NCBI GenBank assembly: GCA_024291935.2
Contig: CM044310.1
Location: 121,468,213-121,532,212 of the forward strand
DNA from: Okapia johnstoni
Taxonomy: Eukaryota > Chordata > Mammalia > Artiodactyla > Giraffidae
Direction of reading: 5' to 3'
Length of the DNA stretch: 64,000 bases
Of the stretch, positions 37,709 to 57,536 are shown piece by piece (position 1 is the stretch's first letter; each line of letters begins with the position of its first letter). The position numbers were made by a program, and so were the translations under genes. Below the pieces are notes generated by a model. The model saw only the letters and a list, made by a program, of their open reading frames with translations. It had not been told where the DNA came from and ran no database searches.

Positions 37709-37931
37709 GATGTGTGCTTAGTCGGCTCAGTCGTGTCCAACTCTTTGTGACCCTATGGACTGTTAGCACATCAGGCTCCTCTGTCTCTGGGATTATCCCG
37801 ACAAGAATACTGGAGCCAGTTGCTATTTCTTCTTCCAGGGGATCTTCCCAACTCAGGGATGGAACCTGAGTCTCCTGCAACTCCTGCACTGGCAGGTGGA
37901 TTCTTGACCACTGAGCCGCCTAGGAAGCCTT
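37709..37931 (-). mobile_element. Bov-tA SINE, minus
   Basis: 'gtcggctcagtcgtgtccaa' through 'gatcttcccaactcaggg' to the head, reverse complement of 'aaggcttcctaggcggctc'. Confidence 0.92.
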
Positions 37932-38389
37932 AGGAGAGAAAATAGGGTAGCTTCTTTCTATTTCATCATTTTCTGCCTTTGTTTCGTTTGTCTGTCATCA
38001 GGGTGTGTGGTATTCTCTTTTCTGGCTTCTTAAGTAGTACATTGAATGTATTTGAGTACTGTCTTTCAGGTTTTCATGTTTACATGCACTTAAAGGCATA
38101 AAAATTCCTGAGTAGCTTCAGCCACATCCCACATTTCTTGGCGTGGAAAACTCTCCTCCTCACTGTTTTCATTACCATCAGCGGTAACTGCATGATTTAC
38201 TTTCTTGTTAACCCAGGAGTAATTTGGCGTGTTTTGTTTTCGAATTTCCAAGAAAACTCACTTTTGGCTATTGTTAAAATTATTACAGTGTGGTGAGAAA
38301 ATGTAACTTTGGAATGTGTTAGAGACAAAATTTTCTCCAACCTTTCTGTCTTTGACAATCATGGTCTAAAAAAGTTGCACCCATATAAT

Positions 38390-38508
38390 TTTTCTTCAGT
38401 ATGAATTTTATTACTCAGGATAAAAGAAAGCTCTGAATAAAGGAATTCTCACTTGCATGACATCCTTCAAGTCTTTCTCCAGGATATAAGGAGTAAGTTG
38501 TGATTAGC
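38390..38508 (-). other. 3' flank of ZNF582 with finger remnants
   Basis: Downstream of the stop codon the antisense still shows finger-linker-like pieces ('cagtatgaattttattactc', 'aagtctttctccagg'). This suggests that the ancestral array was longer and that its last units are now untranslated. Confidence 0.5.
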
Positions 38509-47374
<8,866 letters not shown>

Positions 47375-47383
<9 letters not shown>

Positions 47384-47463
47384 GACTGTCAGGATTTCAC
47401 GGGCTGCTGCGCCCTCCTCTCGGTTTCTATCTCGGGGAAGCGCAGAGTCCAGAGATGACAGAC
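47375..47463 (-). CDS. ZNF582: ZNF582 exon 2 with the start codon
   Basis: 89-bp exon with acceptor cctccctcag before GTCTGTC and donor CCCTC before GTGAGT. The ATG at 47383-47381 encodes Met-Ser-Leu, joining KRAB-A in phase 0. About 80 nt of 5' UTR precede it in the exon. Confidence 0.88.
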
Positions 47464-48172
47464 CTGAGGGAGGAGAGAGCAGTCATATGAGAGCAATCTT
47501 GCCTCGCAGCTCCCAGAAGGTGCGCAGGGACAGTGCCCACCTCTCCCCCCGCCCCAGGCACAGGGAGCCTTTGCCAGCTCCACGTTGGTACTGATGCGAC
47601 CTGCGGTGCGGATGCACAGGCCTGGTCCAGTGACTGAGAATCGGGTCCCTGGGACAGGAAGGCTCTCCTCAGACCAGGGAGCACAGCCTGCCTGATCTGC
47701 TCAGTGAAAACGTCCCAGAACCAAACCATTTAATACTCTCGTGCCCACACGGTAACGCCTTCGGAGGTCCCCCTGGCTCTTCACCTAACTTTCTAATTAA
47801 TAAAGAACCCTACAGCCCTACCTAAGGTCTGGCAGGCACCATTTTGCAGACCCTGAGTCAACAGATGTTTGCAGTGGGCAAATTAGGTGGGGCAGGCCCA
47901 GTACTCCACCATAAATAGGCCTCTGCACAGAGATGTAAGTGAGCAAAGCTTTGGGCACAGTATTTTCTGAAAAACAGAATCAAGATTAGTACGTAACAGT
48001 TCACAAGTAGTCGAGTGGTTGAATCATATGATGGATGTCAAGCAACTATCAAAAGTCATGTGGGACAACATCAACCGACGAGCATGTTCGCAACTGGATC
48101 CCTTCTACAACAAGGCAACGTTCAGCAATAGAAGTCAAACCCACCCACCTACTGACAGGCAAGCTAAGACCG

Positions 48173-48194
48173 CCCCCCCCCCCCAAAAAAAAAA
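48173..48194. repeat. C12A10 homopolymer pair
   Basis: Twelve C directly followed by ten A. Its length is prone to sequencing or slippage error. Confidence 0.9.
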
Positions 48195-48349
48195 CTGGAA
48201 TGGAAAACATCCAAGTATTAAGAATGGTGCCATTTAACCACTTCCTGAGTTCATCAGTAAAACAGTAGTATTTTATAAAAGAGCTTAGGACATTGCCCAA
48301 CATGTAACAAATACTTAATTCTTAATGTGTAAACAGAATGATGATTTTG

Positions 48350-48562
48350 TTTAGTCGCTAAGTAGTGTATGACTCTTGCGACCCATGGACTGTAGCCCAC
48401 CAGGCCCCTCTGTCCATGGGATTCTCCAGGCAAGAATACTGGAGTGGGTTGCCATTTCGGTTGCCATTTCCTTCTCCAGGCGACTCTTACCCAACCAGGA
48501 TCGAACCCATGTCTCCCGCATTGCAGGTGGATTCTTTACCACTGAGCTATCGGGGAAGCCCA
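48350..48562 (-). mobile_element. Bov-tA SINE, minus
   Basis: 'gtttagtcgctaagtagtgt', 'ccaccaggcccctctgtcc', ending 'gagctatcggggaagccc'. An internal 'ggttgccatttc' is duplicated. Confidence 0.92.
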
Positions 48563-48699
48563 CTGTTCCTTAATATCATGTAGAAGGACGTTTTCCTTAT
48601 GACAACTTTCTTTAAAGCATTATTTGTATTCGCTGTAACTATTTCATTACAGGGGTGGCCCGTGATTTACTCGGCCATCTTCCCATTAATGTACCATGA

Positions 48700-48885
48700 A
48701 AGTGGCTCAGTCGTGTCCAGCTCCTTGGGACCTCATCGACTATACAGTCCATGGAATTCTCCAGGCCAGAATACTGGAGGGGGTTGCCTTTCCCTCCTCC
48801 GGGGATCTTCCCAACCCAGGGATCGAACCCAGGTCTCCCGCATTGCAAACGGATTCTTTACCAGCTGAGCCACAAAGGAAGCCCC
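48700..48885 (-). mobile_element. Bov-tA SINE, minus
   Basis: 'gtggctcagtcgtgtccagc', 'ttctccaggccagaatactg', ending 'gagccacaaaggaagcccc'. Confidence 0.92.
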
Positions 48886-49049
48886 GATGGTTGGACAAAT
48901 TTTGAACAAGATCCTCTAAAATGTTTCCAAGTCGCTGCTTGTAAACTAGAGGTTCCAAATTTTCAGGGATCTCCCAACTCTGGGAGTCTCATGAGACAAG
49001 ACTTCACGCCAGATTTTAAGAAAAATGCACAACATCCATAAGCAAGCAG

Positions 49050-49680
49050 TTTCTGGGGCCGGGACCCCCAACAGGCACACCCACCTAAGGGGTCCACGGA
49101 CCCGGGCTACGAGCTCTGACGGCAACAGGGGACGACGGCAGGGCGCGCCGCGGGGGCCGATGGGGAGTGTAGTCCGGAGCCCGGGAAGCCGCAGACGGAC
49201 GGCGAGACGAGACGTCCCGGTTCCTTCCAGGCCCGTGACCCGCCCGGCCGCGGCGCCCAGGCTGGCGCAGACCCCGGGTAAGCTCCGGAGCCCCTCGCCT
49301 GCCAGCTCCTCTGGCCCAGGTGCCCCGCGGCCGCGCCCCCCGCAGCCCCAGGTGCGCTTCCTCGTCCGTACCAGTGGACTCAGGGGCCGGAAGATGGCGC
49401 AGACGCACAAAGCACTGCCGATGCTGCGTCGCGGTTGGACAGGCGCCGCAGTGTCTTCTGGGAAACGTAGTCTCTGGTCCTCAAGGCTGGCCCCCGAGGA
49501 GCAAGACTGCGTCTCGCGATGCTCCGAGTGGGCGGGGCTCGTGCGTAAGTCGGTGCGTGGGAAACCGTCCGGGATACGAGTGTGCCTTGTGGGTTTCGTG
49601 GGTCGCCGGCTGAGTGCCTGGGCGTCGGGCGCGCCCTCCTCGCGCGGGTGTCTCCCTGATGCAGGTGAGTGTGGGCGTGC
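49050..49680. promoter_or_regulatory. ZNF582: CpG island, ZNF582 promoter, probably bidirectional
   Basis: Dense CpG island upstream of the ZNF582 ATG exon. ZNF143/STAF-like sites: ggggagtgtagtccgg at 49162-49177 and ctgggaaacgtagtc at 49458-49472. A minus donor-like CCTTAG before GTGGGT near 49085 could end ZNF582 exon 1. Plus-strand donors at 49278 (GTAAGC), 49545 (GTAAGT) and 49665 (CAG before GTGAGT) fit a divergent transcript like the human ZNF582 divergent lncRNA. Exon 1 on either strand is not fixed. Confidence 0.78.
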
Positions 49681-49904
49681 CCGTAGCCGGGTGAGCTGTG
49701 TTCGGTTCTGACCCGGACGTTGAGTGTGTGACTGGGACCGTTAAACGCCGGGTACATGTTTGTGTGTGTAAAATTGTGTGTAAAATTTGTATGTGAAAAT
49801 AATCCCATTATTAAGTCACCCTCGCCGTGGAGCAGCCATTTTACTGGAAGGCTTGGAGGGAGGAAAAGCCCGAGAGTTCATTTGGTAGCTAATTTTAAAA
49901 CGTT

Positions 49905-50125
49905 GCTGTTGTCGCTCAGTCGTGTCCGACTCTGCGACCCCAAACACTCCAGGCTTCCCTGTCCTTCACGATCTTCCGGACTTTGCTCAAATCCTGTCCA
50001 TCCAGTCAGTGATGCCATCCAACCGTCTCATCCTCTGTCGTCGCCTGTCCTGTCCTCAGTCTTTCCCAGCATCCGGGTCTTTTCCATGAATCGGCTCTTC
50101 ACATCAGGTGGCCAGAGTATTGGCC
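49905..50125 (-). mobile_element. BovB 3'-end fragment, minus
   Basis: 'tgtcgctcagtcgtgtccga', 'ccatccagtcagtgatgcc', 'cagcatccgggtcttttcc', ending in 'cacatcaggtggccagagta', where a plus-strand SINE begins. Confidence 0.88.
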
Positions 50126-50322
50126 AGGTGGCTCAGTGGTAAGGGATGGGCCTGCCGGACAGGAGACGCGTATTCGATCCCTGTGTCGAGGAGATCCCCT
50201 GGAGAAGGAAATGGCAACCCGCTCAAGTATTCTTGCCTGGAGAATCCCATGGATGGAGAAACTTGGTGGGCTACACTCCATGTGGTCGCAGAGAGTCCGA
50301 CACGACTTAGGGACTAAACAAT
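50126..50322 (+). mobile_element. Bov-tA SINE, plus, abutting BovB
   Basis: 'ggtggctcagtggtaaggg', 'tattcgatccctgtgtcgag', 'gagatcccctggagaagg', tail 'gagtccgacacgacttaggg'. Confidence 0.9.
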
Positions 50323-50329
50323 TTAAAAA

Positions 50330-51540
50330 CATTATGTCAAAAAAAGAAATGCTGAAATACTTGCAGATTATGAAGGAAAACACAGAACCAGCAAAAAGGT
50401 TTTGAAGGAGATGTCAAAGAGTTTTCTGTTATGAGCTGATATTTCTCGGCTTAGACCTCTAGCTACAGGTGGTTCAACTTGGGTTTGTGAAAGCGTGAGA
50501 AGGCCTGAACGTTGCCCATCCCGAGACAGCGTCTTCCGATATGGTGGGAAGTCCAGTGTTCTGGATGATGATCAGACCCTGTTAAACCTGGCCTGTGAAT
50601 GAGGAAAGCATTTCTGTCCAGGGTGATACACTTGTCCGTGAGCCAGACCCAGTCCGGCGCCCTTGCCTCTTGAGTTGTCTTAGAACACGTCCTCTTGCAT
50701 CTGCCTTCTTGAAACGTTTTTTTCTGAGATCTGTGCATATTCACGTTGTTGCACATCTGAAGAATGCTTTTCTCTAAGTTGATTTCAAAATGTAATTTAA
50801 ACCCAGTAAAAATACCAGTACTGTTTCTCCATTGGAAATAGACAAGTTGATACTAAAGCTCAAAGTAAAAAAGTAAATTGCAAAAATGGCTAAGAATATT
50901 CTGAGAAAGGAAAGCTGTAATGTATGCTAACAAAACCAGATGTTAAACATTCTAAAAAGGGTCTGTAATTGTAACTACTGCGCGGTGTTGGCTCATGAAT
51001 TGTTAGGTGGGAGAGACTAGATGGTCCAGAAATATCAAGTGCAGAGGGAAATCTACTGTATATAAATGTGGCAAATCATTGGGATAAAAATGGATTTTTT
51101 AATAAAAAAGCTTGTGAAATAACTGGATAGTTAGTTGGGAAAAAATAAAATTATATTAATACCTCACATAATGCAAAAGAATAAACTCCAAATTGCCTCG
51201 AGTTCTAATTTAAACCATACACATAGCAGACATGTACAGAGGTGAATTCCATTATGACCTGGATGTGTGGAAAGACCTTCTGACTTAAAAATCCAGATGT
51301 AATAAAAGACCTCTCCACTTGAGAGCATGAAACTAAAGCACTTATGTAAAGCAAAATACACCATAAGGCAAGGTGAGACACAAATGATAAAATTTTTACA
51401 GCTTTATGAATCTCAGATCAGGAGCCAACATTCCTAGTAAGTAAAAACCAAAAGCCAAAAAATGCAGTCTTTGAACTCAACTTAGTAGATTGTTTTTCTT
51501 AATATCTTTGGTATCATGATTTGGAAGTTATTTTGTGTGC
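50330..51540. other. Intergenic, no gene recognised
   Basis: AT-rich DNA between ZNF582 and ZNF583. Short open frames have no signature. Confidence 0.45.
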
Positions 51541-51546
51541 ATCTTT

Positions 51547-51750
51547 GTTGTTGCTCAGTTGCCAAGTCGTGTCTGACTCTCTGTGACCCCAGGGACTGCA
51601 GCACGCCGGGCTCCCCTGTCCTTCACCAGCTCCCGGAGCTTGCTCAAACTCATGTCCATCGAGTCGGTGATGCCATCCAACCATCTCATCCTCTTTCGTC
51701 CCCTTCTCCTCCTCTCAATCGTTTCCAGCATCAGCGTCTTTAGAATTGAG
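51547..51750 (-). mobile_element. BovB 3'-end fragment, minus
   Basis: 'ttgttgctcagttgccaag', 'catgtccatcgagtcggtg', 'ccatccaaccatctcatcc', 'tttccagcatcagcgtctt'. Confidence 0.9.
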
Positions 51751-51999
51751 CAACTGAGTAAATGCATTGATTTTTTGGTGGCCAGTGTTTTACTGTGGGA
51801 AAAGAGAGATACAAATAAAGGATAATAGAAGATAGAGAACCACCCCATGATGTTGAGTTGGTGTGAACTCGTGATTAAAAATATGTCTGTACAGCTCACT
51901 GAGATCATTGTTAACTCACTGAAATCATAGTGATGGCATGCTAAGATCAGGTACTCTTGATAAGATGTGGAGGAAATGGCACTTGACCTTTATGATCTT

Positions 52000-52395
52000 C
52001 CTCCCCAAAACACATAGCCTCATTTTAATGACAGAATGGCAGACAAATGACAGTCCTTGGACATTCGACAACATATCTGACTTGAACTCCACGAAAGCGG
52101 AGTGATGGTCATTGTAAACGAGGAAAGTCTGGGAAACCATCCCAACTAAAAGGAGCCTAATGAGACGCAACTACTGAAAATAATGTGTCCTGAGTGAGAT
52201 CCTGGAAAAACCAAAGGACGTTAGATAAAAAGTGGGAAAGATAAAGTGTGGACTTTAATAATAATGCATCAGTGTTGGGTCATTAATTGTTAAAAAAAAT
52301 TAACCAAAACTGGGTGCAGAGTATGTGGGAACCTTCTGTACTATCTTTGCAGTTTTTCTGTAAATCAAAAACTTCTAAAATAAAGGTTCACTTGA
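52000..52395 (+). repeat. Old interspersed repeat, relative of 11490-12240
   Basis: Shares 'ggactttaataataatgcat', 'cagtgttgggtcattaattg' and the ending 'tgtactatctttgc' style of the copy near 11790-12240. Family not named. Confidence 0.5.
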
Positions 52396-52399
52396 ATTA

Positions 52400-53790
52400 A
52401 TTAGTCTTACTCTTTTGTTTTTTTTAAGTGTGTGTTTGTATGACTTTCTACTTCACTATTTGGTGAGGGAGCGTGGAAGCAATGATGCCTCAGTAGCAAT
52501 AAGCAGACCTTGGTCTCTAAATACCATTTTCTCATAAAAAGGAACCAAAGCTTATTGGGATGGTGTCTGATTCCAGGATGACGGCAGGGAAAGTACAAAA
52601 TGAGAATGAAATATCTTCTTATGCCCAAAAGTAGGGAGATGCTCAAAAAATATTACAAGGGTTCCCTGCCCACAAGTGCAGCGGTGTAACAGTGCAAAAC
52701 TTGCCATCCCACTTTATATGCAAATAGAAAACTAGATAATATGTAGGAAACGAGTCTTTTCAGATATTGGACACCTGGTAGTGTGAGACTCTGGTCCCGG
52801 AGAGAGAGGAGAATAAATGACTTCCTGCAGCAGCAGCGGCTTTCTCTCTGGAGGCACATTGTAGACAGTACAGGAAGGAGGGACGCAGCCGAGCGCACCA
52901 GGTCTAAAGTGAGACAAACAACGAGCTGGGGGAACGCAAGGACCCGGAATCTGCTGAGCCGAGGGTGGAAGAGCAAGGAGGGCATGGGAGGGAGGTGCTC
53001 GGAGAAAGAGCTGCAGAAGTGTGCACGGGAGTCTCCTGAGGGTCTTAAGTTAAGCTGCGCATCTGTGTATTTAAAGGGAAATTCTAGAATGTGCAAAACT
53101 GTAGGGACAGAAAGATCAGTGGTTGCTCTGGTCCACAGGTTCAGGGAAAGCTGGAAAAGGAATGGAAGGGGAATTTGGGGGATGATGGAAGTCGCATACC
53201 TTGATTGAGGTGGTGATCACATGGATGCAGATATTTGTCAAAGCTCTTTGAAGTGTATTCTCCAGGATTCAGTTTGAGGAGGGCTTTTGTGAGCATAACT
53301 GGGACACATGGAGTGTCAGTATAATTAGAGTAACAGTATAAATCAACATATTTCATGTATTCATGCTGAAATAAATGATGACTGAATGAGGAGAGAAAGA
53401 ACTTAAAGAATTTCAACTAGTAAATGTAGAAGGAATGGTAGAGTTATAAATACCTTTCAGCCATCGTGGAAGTAATTGATCCCAGCGGAAGTACTGATTC
53501 TAAAGCTGTTGCTGAAGATTGATAATGAACAGGGTATCTCTGTAGTCTCAAGTTTATCTCCTCACAGGTCACCAGCTACAAAAACAAAAATAGTCACTTT
53601 AGAGTGATCACCGCTAATCAGATGCTTCGAACTTGCAACTGTCTTCTGGACCGTAGGTTCTCAAGGTGTGAAATTCAGTCTTGCTGTGCTCAGTCACTTC
53701 TTGGGTAAGTAAGTAGCCAGATCGTGTCTCGAAGATTTTGATGTTTTTGTTCATAATGAACTTTTAACGTTGATCTTTATTCTTAAAAAC
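52400..53790. other. Intergenic, no gene recognised
   Basis: The plus frame 52783-53208 (141 codons) has no domain that I recognise and lies in partly repeat-like DNA. Confidence 0.4.
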
Positions 53791-53800
53791 ATTTCATCGG

Positions 53801-54060
53801 TGTCTCACGTGTTTCGGTTTCCGGTTGTGTTGTTTCCGGTGCCCCTTCATCCGTGTCTCACGTGTTTCGGTTTCCGGTTGTGTTGTTTCCGGTGCCCCTT
53901 CATCCGTGTCTCACGTGTTTCGGTTTCCGGTTGTGTTGTTTCCGGTGCCCCTTCATCCGTGTCTCACGTGTTTTGGTTTCCGGTTGTGTTGTTTCCGGTG
54001 CCCCTTCATCCGTGTCTCACGTGTTTTGGTTTCCGGTTGTGTTGTTTCCGGTGCCCCTTA
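53801..54060. repeat. 53-bp minisatellite, five copies
   Basis: Units begin at 53801, 53854, 53907, 53960 and 54013 (the last is about 5 bp short). Each has one CACGTG E-box and two TTTCCGG motifs (CCGGAAA on the other strand, an ETS core). The units are almost identical. Copies 1-3 have TTTCGG where copies 4-5 have TTTTGG, a CpG-to-TpG type change. The unit has no stop in any plus frame, so the long open frames here are a by-product. Confidence 0.96.
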
Positions 54061-54195
54061 GATGTGCATGGCGCGCTGCGCTCCCTGAGCTCTAGTCCTG
54101 GAAGGGGAGGAGCAAAGGAGGAGCGCGAGAGCAGACGCACTGCGGGAGCTGGTGGAATTCTCCCCCAACTCAGGGTCCGCTCCCTCTTGTTCTTC
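54061..54195. other. GC-rich segment after the minisatellite
   Basis: Moderately CpG-rich ('catggcgcgctgcgctccc', 'ggagcgcgagagcagacgc'). It could be a decayed promoter fragment; no exon is visible. Confidence 0.35.
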
Positions 54196-54202
54196 AGTGG
54201 TT

Positions 54203-54406
54203 CACGTGTTAGTTGCTTAGTCACGTCTGAGTCTTGTGACCCCGTGGACTGTAGCCCACCAGTCTCTCTCCATGGGATTTTCCAGGCAAGAATACTGGAG
54301 TGGGTCACCATTTCCTTCTCCGGGGGATCTTCCTGACCCAGGGATCGAACCCGGGTCTCCCACATGGCAGCCAGGTTCTTCAGCATCTGAGCCACCAGGG
54401 AAGCTC
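54203..54406 (-). mobile_element. Bov-tA SINE, minus
   Basis: 'ttgcttagtcacgtctgag', 'ccaccagtctctctccatgg', ending 'gagccaccagggaagctc'. Confidence 0.92.
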
Positions 54407-54439
54407 TTCTTTGGAGGTATTTCAGCATATTCACAGGGT

Positions 54440-55150
54440 TGTGTAACTATCAGCACGATCTAAACCTGAAACATTTTCATCACCACAAGAAGAAAGCTTG
54501 TATCTGTTAGTGTTCCTTCTTCATTTCCTCCCCTCAGCCCAGCCAACCACTGATTTCCTTTCTCTAAAATGTTTGCCTCTTCTGGATATTTCATATCAGA
54601 TGGGCTCATACAACATGTAGTCTTTTGTGACGGGCTTCTTTCACATAGTGTAATGTTGTCAAGGTCCATCCTCGTAGCTTGGTATCAGTACGTCATTACT
54701 CTTACTGCAGTCCATGACTGAATAATATGGGCGTTTGGGTTGGTCCCACTCTGGCCATCATGAGTAGTGCTGTTATGAACCGTTTGTGTACTAGTTTCTG
54801 CATGGATCATGTTTTCACTTTTCTTAGGTATGCATCTATGACTGCAATGGCTGGGTCATGTAGTAACTCGAGCTTTTTAAGAAATGTCTGGAATGTTTCT
54901 CCAAGGCAGCTACTTCATTTTAAATTCCCACTGGCGATGTATGAGGGCTCGGTGTCTCCACATCCTCACCAACACGTCGTTGTCTGACTTTTTGATTCTA
55001 GCCATTTTTGTGGGTGTGAAATGGCAAGTCATTATGGTTTTGATTTACATTTCCCTAAGGACTGATGATTTGAGCATGTTTTCAAGTGCTTTTGGGCTTT
55101 CTGTTTAGATTTTTTGCAGAGATGTCTGTCCGTATCCTTTGCCCATTTTA
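54440..55150 (-). mobile_element. Old L1 fragment, antisense
   Basis: 'tccacatcctcaccaacacg', 'tttttgtgggtgtgaaatgg', 'ttttgatttacatttccc', 'tatcctttgcccattttaaa'. Confidence 0.75.
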
Positions 55151-55164
55151 AAATTGTGTTCAGG

Positions 55165-55400
55165 TGCAAAAGCAATTTATTGGAGGAAGAATAGCATTTT
55201 CAACAAATAATGCTGGCGCCACTGGACATCCACAGCAACAAAAGAACAACCTCACACTTGTTATAAAATTTAACTCAAAACAGAGTACGGACTTAAATCT
55301 GCTCCAGTGCTAACCCATGAAAAGATAAATATATCTTCACTGTGACAGTGAGAGCAAAGTAAATGGGTCCTTCTGTCTCGGACTCTGTAAGACTCAAGAT
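55165..55400 (+). mobile_element. Old L1 ORF2 fragment, sense
   Basis: 'gcaatttattggaggaagaa', 'tagcattttcaacaaataat', 'gctggcgccactggacatcc' follow the L1 ORF2 3' coding pattern, opposite in orientation to the neighbouring piece. Confidence 0.65.
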
Positions 55401-55409
55401 TAGGTACTT

Positions 55410-56385
55410 GGATTACTCCACTAAATTTAACATGCTAGGCAGACATCTGTTTGCTGATTATTGATTTGAAAATGATAAATTTGTTTTTTTATGCAGGTCA
55501 CAGTAAATTTTGACGCAAGCTTTGTAGAGGGTGCTGCCAACAGCAGCTTAAAAGGTAACGGTTGAAAACGAAAAAATGTTATCACCCATCTTCAGGGTAA
55601 AGACGCCCAGTTTCTTCATACATCTGTGAAATGTGGAAAAGGCTGCAAAAACCTGCACATTTACTGATATGTCTTAACTTGCATGTTTGCACTGTTTCAG
55701 AAAGCCAGAGGTTAGGTACCAGTCAGAACTTCAACACTAAAACGCAAAACCAACTAGTTTTTGTGGATTGTGTTCCTTTTACTTCTTTATATATAGGAAC
55801 AGTTTTCCAATAGTGCAATCTTAATGTGGTTGTAACAGATAAATTCCCCTTTAACAAAAACAAAACCCAGAAATACAGGTTGCTTCAGTATCACACAATT
55901 AGTTTTATAAGTTGTATAATTTCAAACATGTATCTATTTCCCTACTTTTAACCATGTTGTTTGTATCAGCATGTTGTTACTATATACGTTTCAGTATCTT
56001 CGTAAATGACATTTGCGGTTTTCACGTCTCCATAGAAAAAGTTTCCCGCTTTGTCATTGGTTACTCTGATGAGACGTCCCTCTGAAGCTCCACATCCTGT
56101 AACGCAATTTCAGAAAAGGTGAGGCATGAATGTGAGGACCAGAGCTAGGAGTTTATTAAGTATTTTCAGACACACACTGAAAAGGAACAAGAGGGTGCAA
56201 AAAAGACGACGTGCTGCAAGAATGGCCTTGAGCTCTGCTTTTTTTCGTAACGGATATCGATTTCCAGTATTTATCAGTATCTTTTTTTTCCTATTAACTT
56301 TCTCCCACACTGGAACCTCAGCCCCGCGGATGGGGAGTTTCGTTCCTAGTTGCGTCCCCAGCGCCTGCAACAGTGCTTGGCACAC
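55410..56385. other. Upstream of ZNF583, no gene recognised
   Basis: AT-rich DNA. I see no convincing exon. An alternative ZNF583 exon 1 cannot be excluded. Confidence 0.4.
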
Positions 56386-56389
56386 CGTG

Positions 56390-56602
56390 CTGTGCTTAGT
56401 CGCTCAGTCCCGTCTGCCTCTCTGCGACCCCATGGACTGCAGCCTGCCAGGCTCCTCTGTCCACGGGATTCTCCAGGGAACCATGCTGGCGTGGGTTGCC
56501 ACGTCCTCCTCCAGGAGATCTTCCGGACCCAGGGATGGAGCCCAGGGTCTCCCGCATTGGCAGGCGGAGTCTTTATCACTGAGCCACGTGGGAAGCCCTG
56601 CT
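56390..56602 (-). mobile_element. Bov-tA SINE, minus, abutting a CpG island
   Basis: 'gtgcttagtcgctcagtcc', 'gcctgccaggctcctctgtcc', ending 'gagccacgtgggaagccc'. It directly precedes the GC-rich island. Confidence 0.92.
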
Positions 56603-56639
56603 TGGCACACAGAAGGCCCTCAGTAAGTGGCAAATGAAC

Positions 56640-57145
56640 TGACCGGGAGGGCAGAAAGGAAACAGGAAAAGCCCCGAGCGCCAGCTCTCTCCGTGGCCCG
56701 GCGTCCGGGGCGGTGGGAGCCGGGGTCGGGCCGTGCGTGACCGTGTGTGAGCAGCGCGAGCGTGTCACTGCGTGTGAGCCGAGTCTGGCCGTGTGTGACA
56801 GCGCGTGACAGCGCCACTGTGTGCGCGACCTTGCGCGTGGGGGTGCGCGCGGCCTGTGTGAAGAGAGTGTGAGGACGCGGGGGGCAGCGCCGCGCCCGTG
56901 CGCCCGTGGGCTCCGCCCGGGGAGCCCGGCACGAGCGGCGGGGGGCGTGTGTGGGCCGGCGGGGGAGGCCGTGCGCCCGGGACGGGGGGGCTCTGTGCAG
57001 AGGGGGAGACACGCGAGACGGAGAAGGGGGAGACGGGGTTCACGGAGGGAAGGGGGAGAGCTGGGGAGGGGACGGCGCCGGGGCCGGCGGGCAGAGCCCT
57101 GGCCCCGCCGGCACCGAAGGTCCTTCCGCTGCCGCTTCACTCGTG
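56640..57145 (+). promoter_or_regulatory. ZNF583: CpG island, probable ZNF583 promoter
   Basis: CpG-dense region about 1.3 kb upstream of the ZNF583 ATG exon. It contains a GTGTGA-rich stretch (56735-56870) and long G-runs on plus at 56880-57070 with potential G-quadruplex spacing. Unlike the gene A, ZNF582 and 33-kb islands I see no ZNF143/STAF-like site. Exon 1 and its donor are not resolved. Confidence 0.65.
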
Positions 57146-57284
57146 ACTTCGGGAGGCGCGGCGACTGGTGCTGCATATCCCTGCACCAGCGCACCCTCCC
57201 CACCCCGCGAGGAAATTTCTTAGAAAAGTTGAGCGAAGGGTTTTCCGGTGTGCTTTATAATAAGCCGGGACCAGAGAAGCAGGA

Positions 57285-57536
57285 GAAGGGAATGGCACCC
57301 CACTCCAGTGTTCGTGCCTGGAGAATCCCAGGGACGGAGGAGCCTGGTGGGCTGCTGTCCACAAGGTCGCTGAGTCGGACACGACTGAAGCGCCTTAGCA
57401 TGCATGCATGCATTGGAGTAGGAAATGGCAACCCACTCCAGCGTTCTTGCCTGGAGAATCCCAGGGACGGAGGAGCCTGGTGGGCTGCCGTCTGTGGGGT
57501 CACACAGTCGGACACGGCTGAAGCGCCTTAGCTTAG
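57285..57536 (+). mobile_element. Bov-A2 dimeric SINE with 13-bp target-site duplication
   Basis: Two Bov-A monomers (about 57285-57402 and 57415-57532) joined by 'gcatgcatgcatgcattgg'. 'cagagaagcagga' flanks the dimer at 57272-57284 and 57537-57549, so it inserted as one unit. Confidence 0.94.

Noticed and set aside
52783..53208. 141-codon plus frame, rich in Arg
   Set aside because: No domain recognised and the region is partly repeat-like; nothing supports expression.
56346..57203. 285-codon minus frame over the ZNF583 island
   Set aside because: Reads through a SINE and a GC-rich island; composition artefact.
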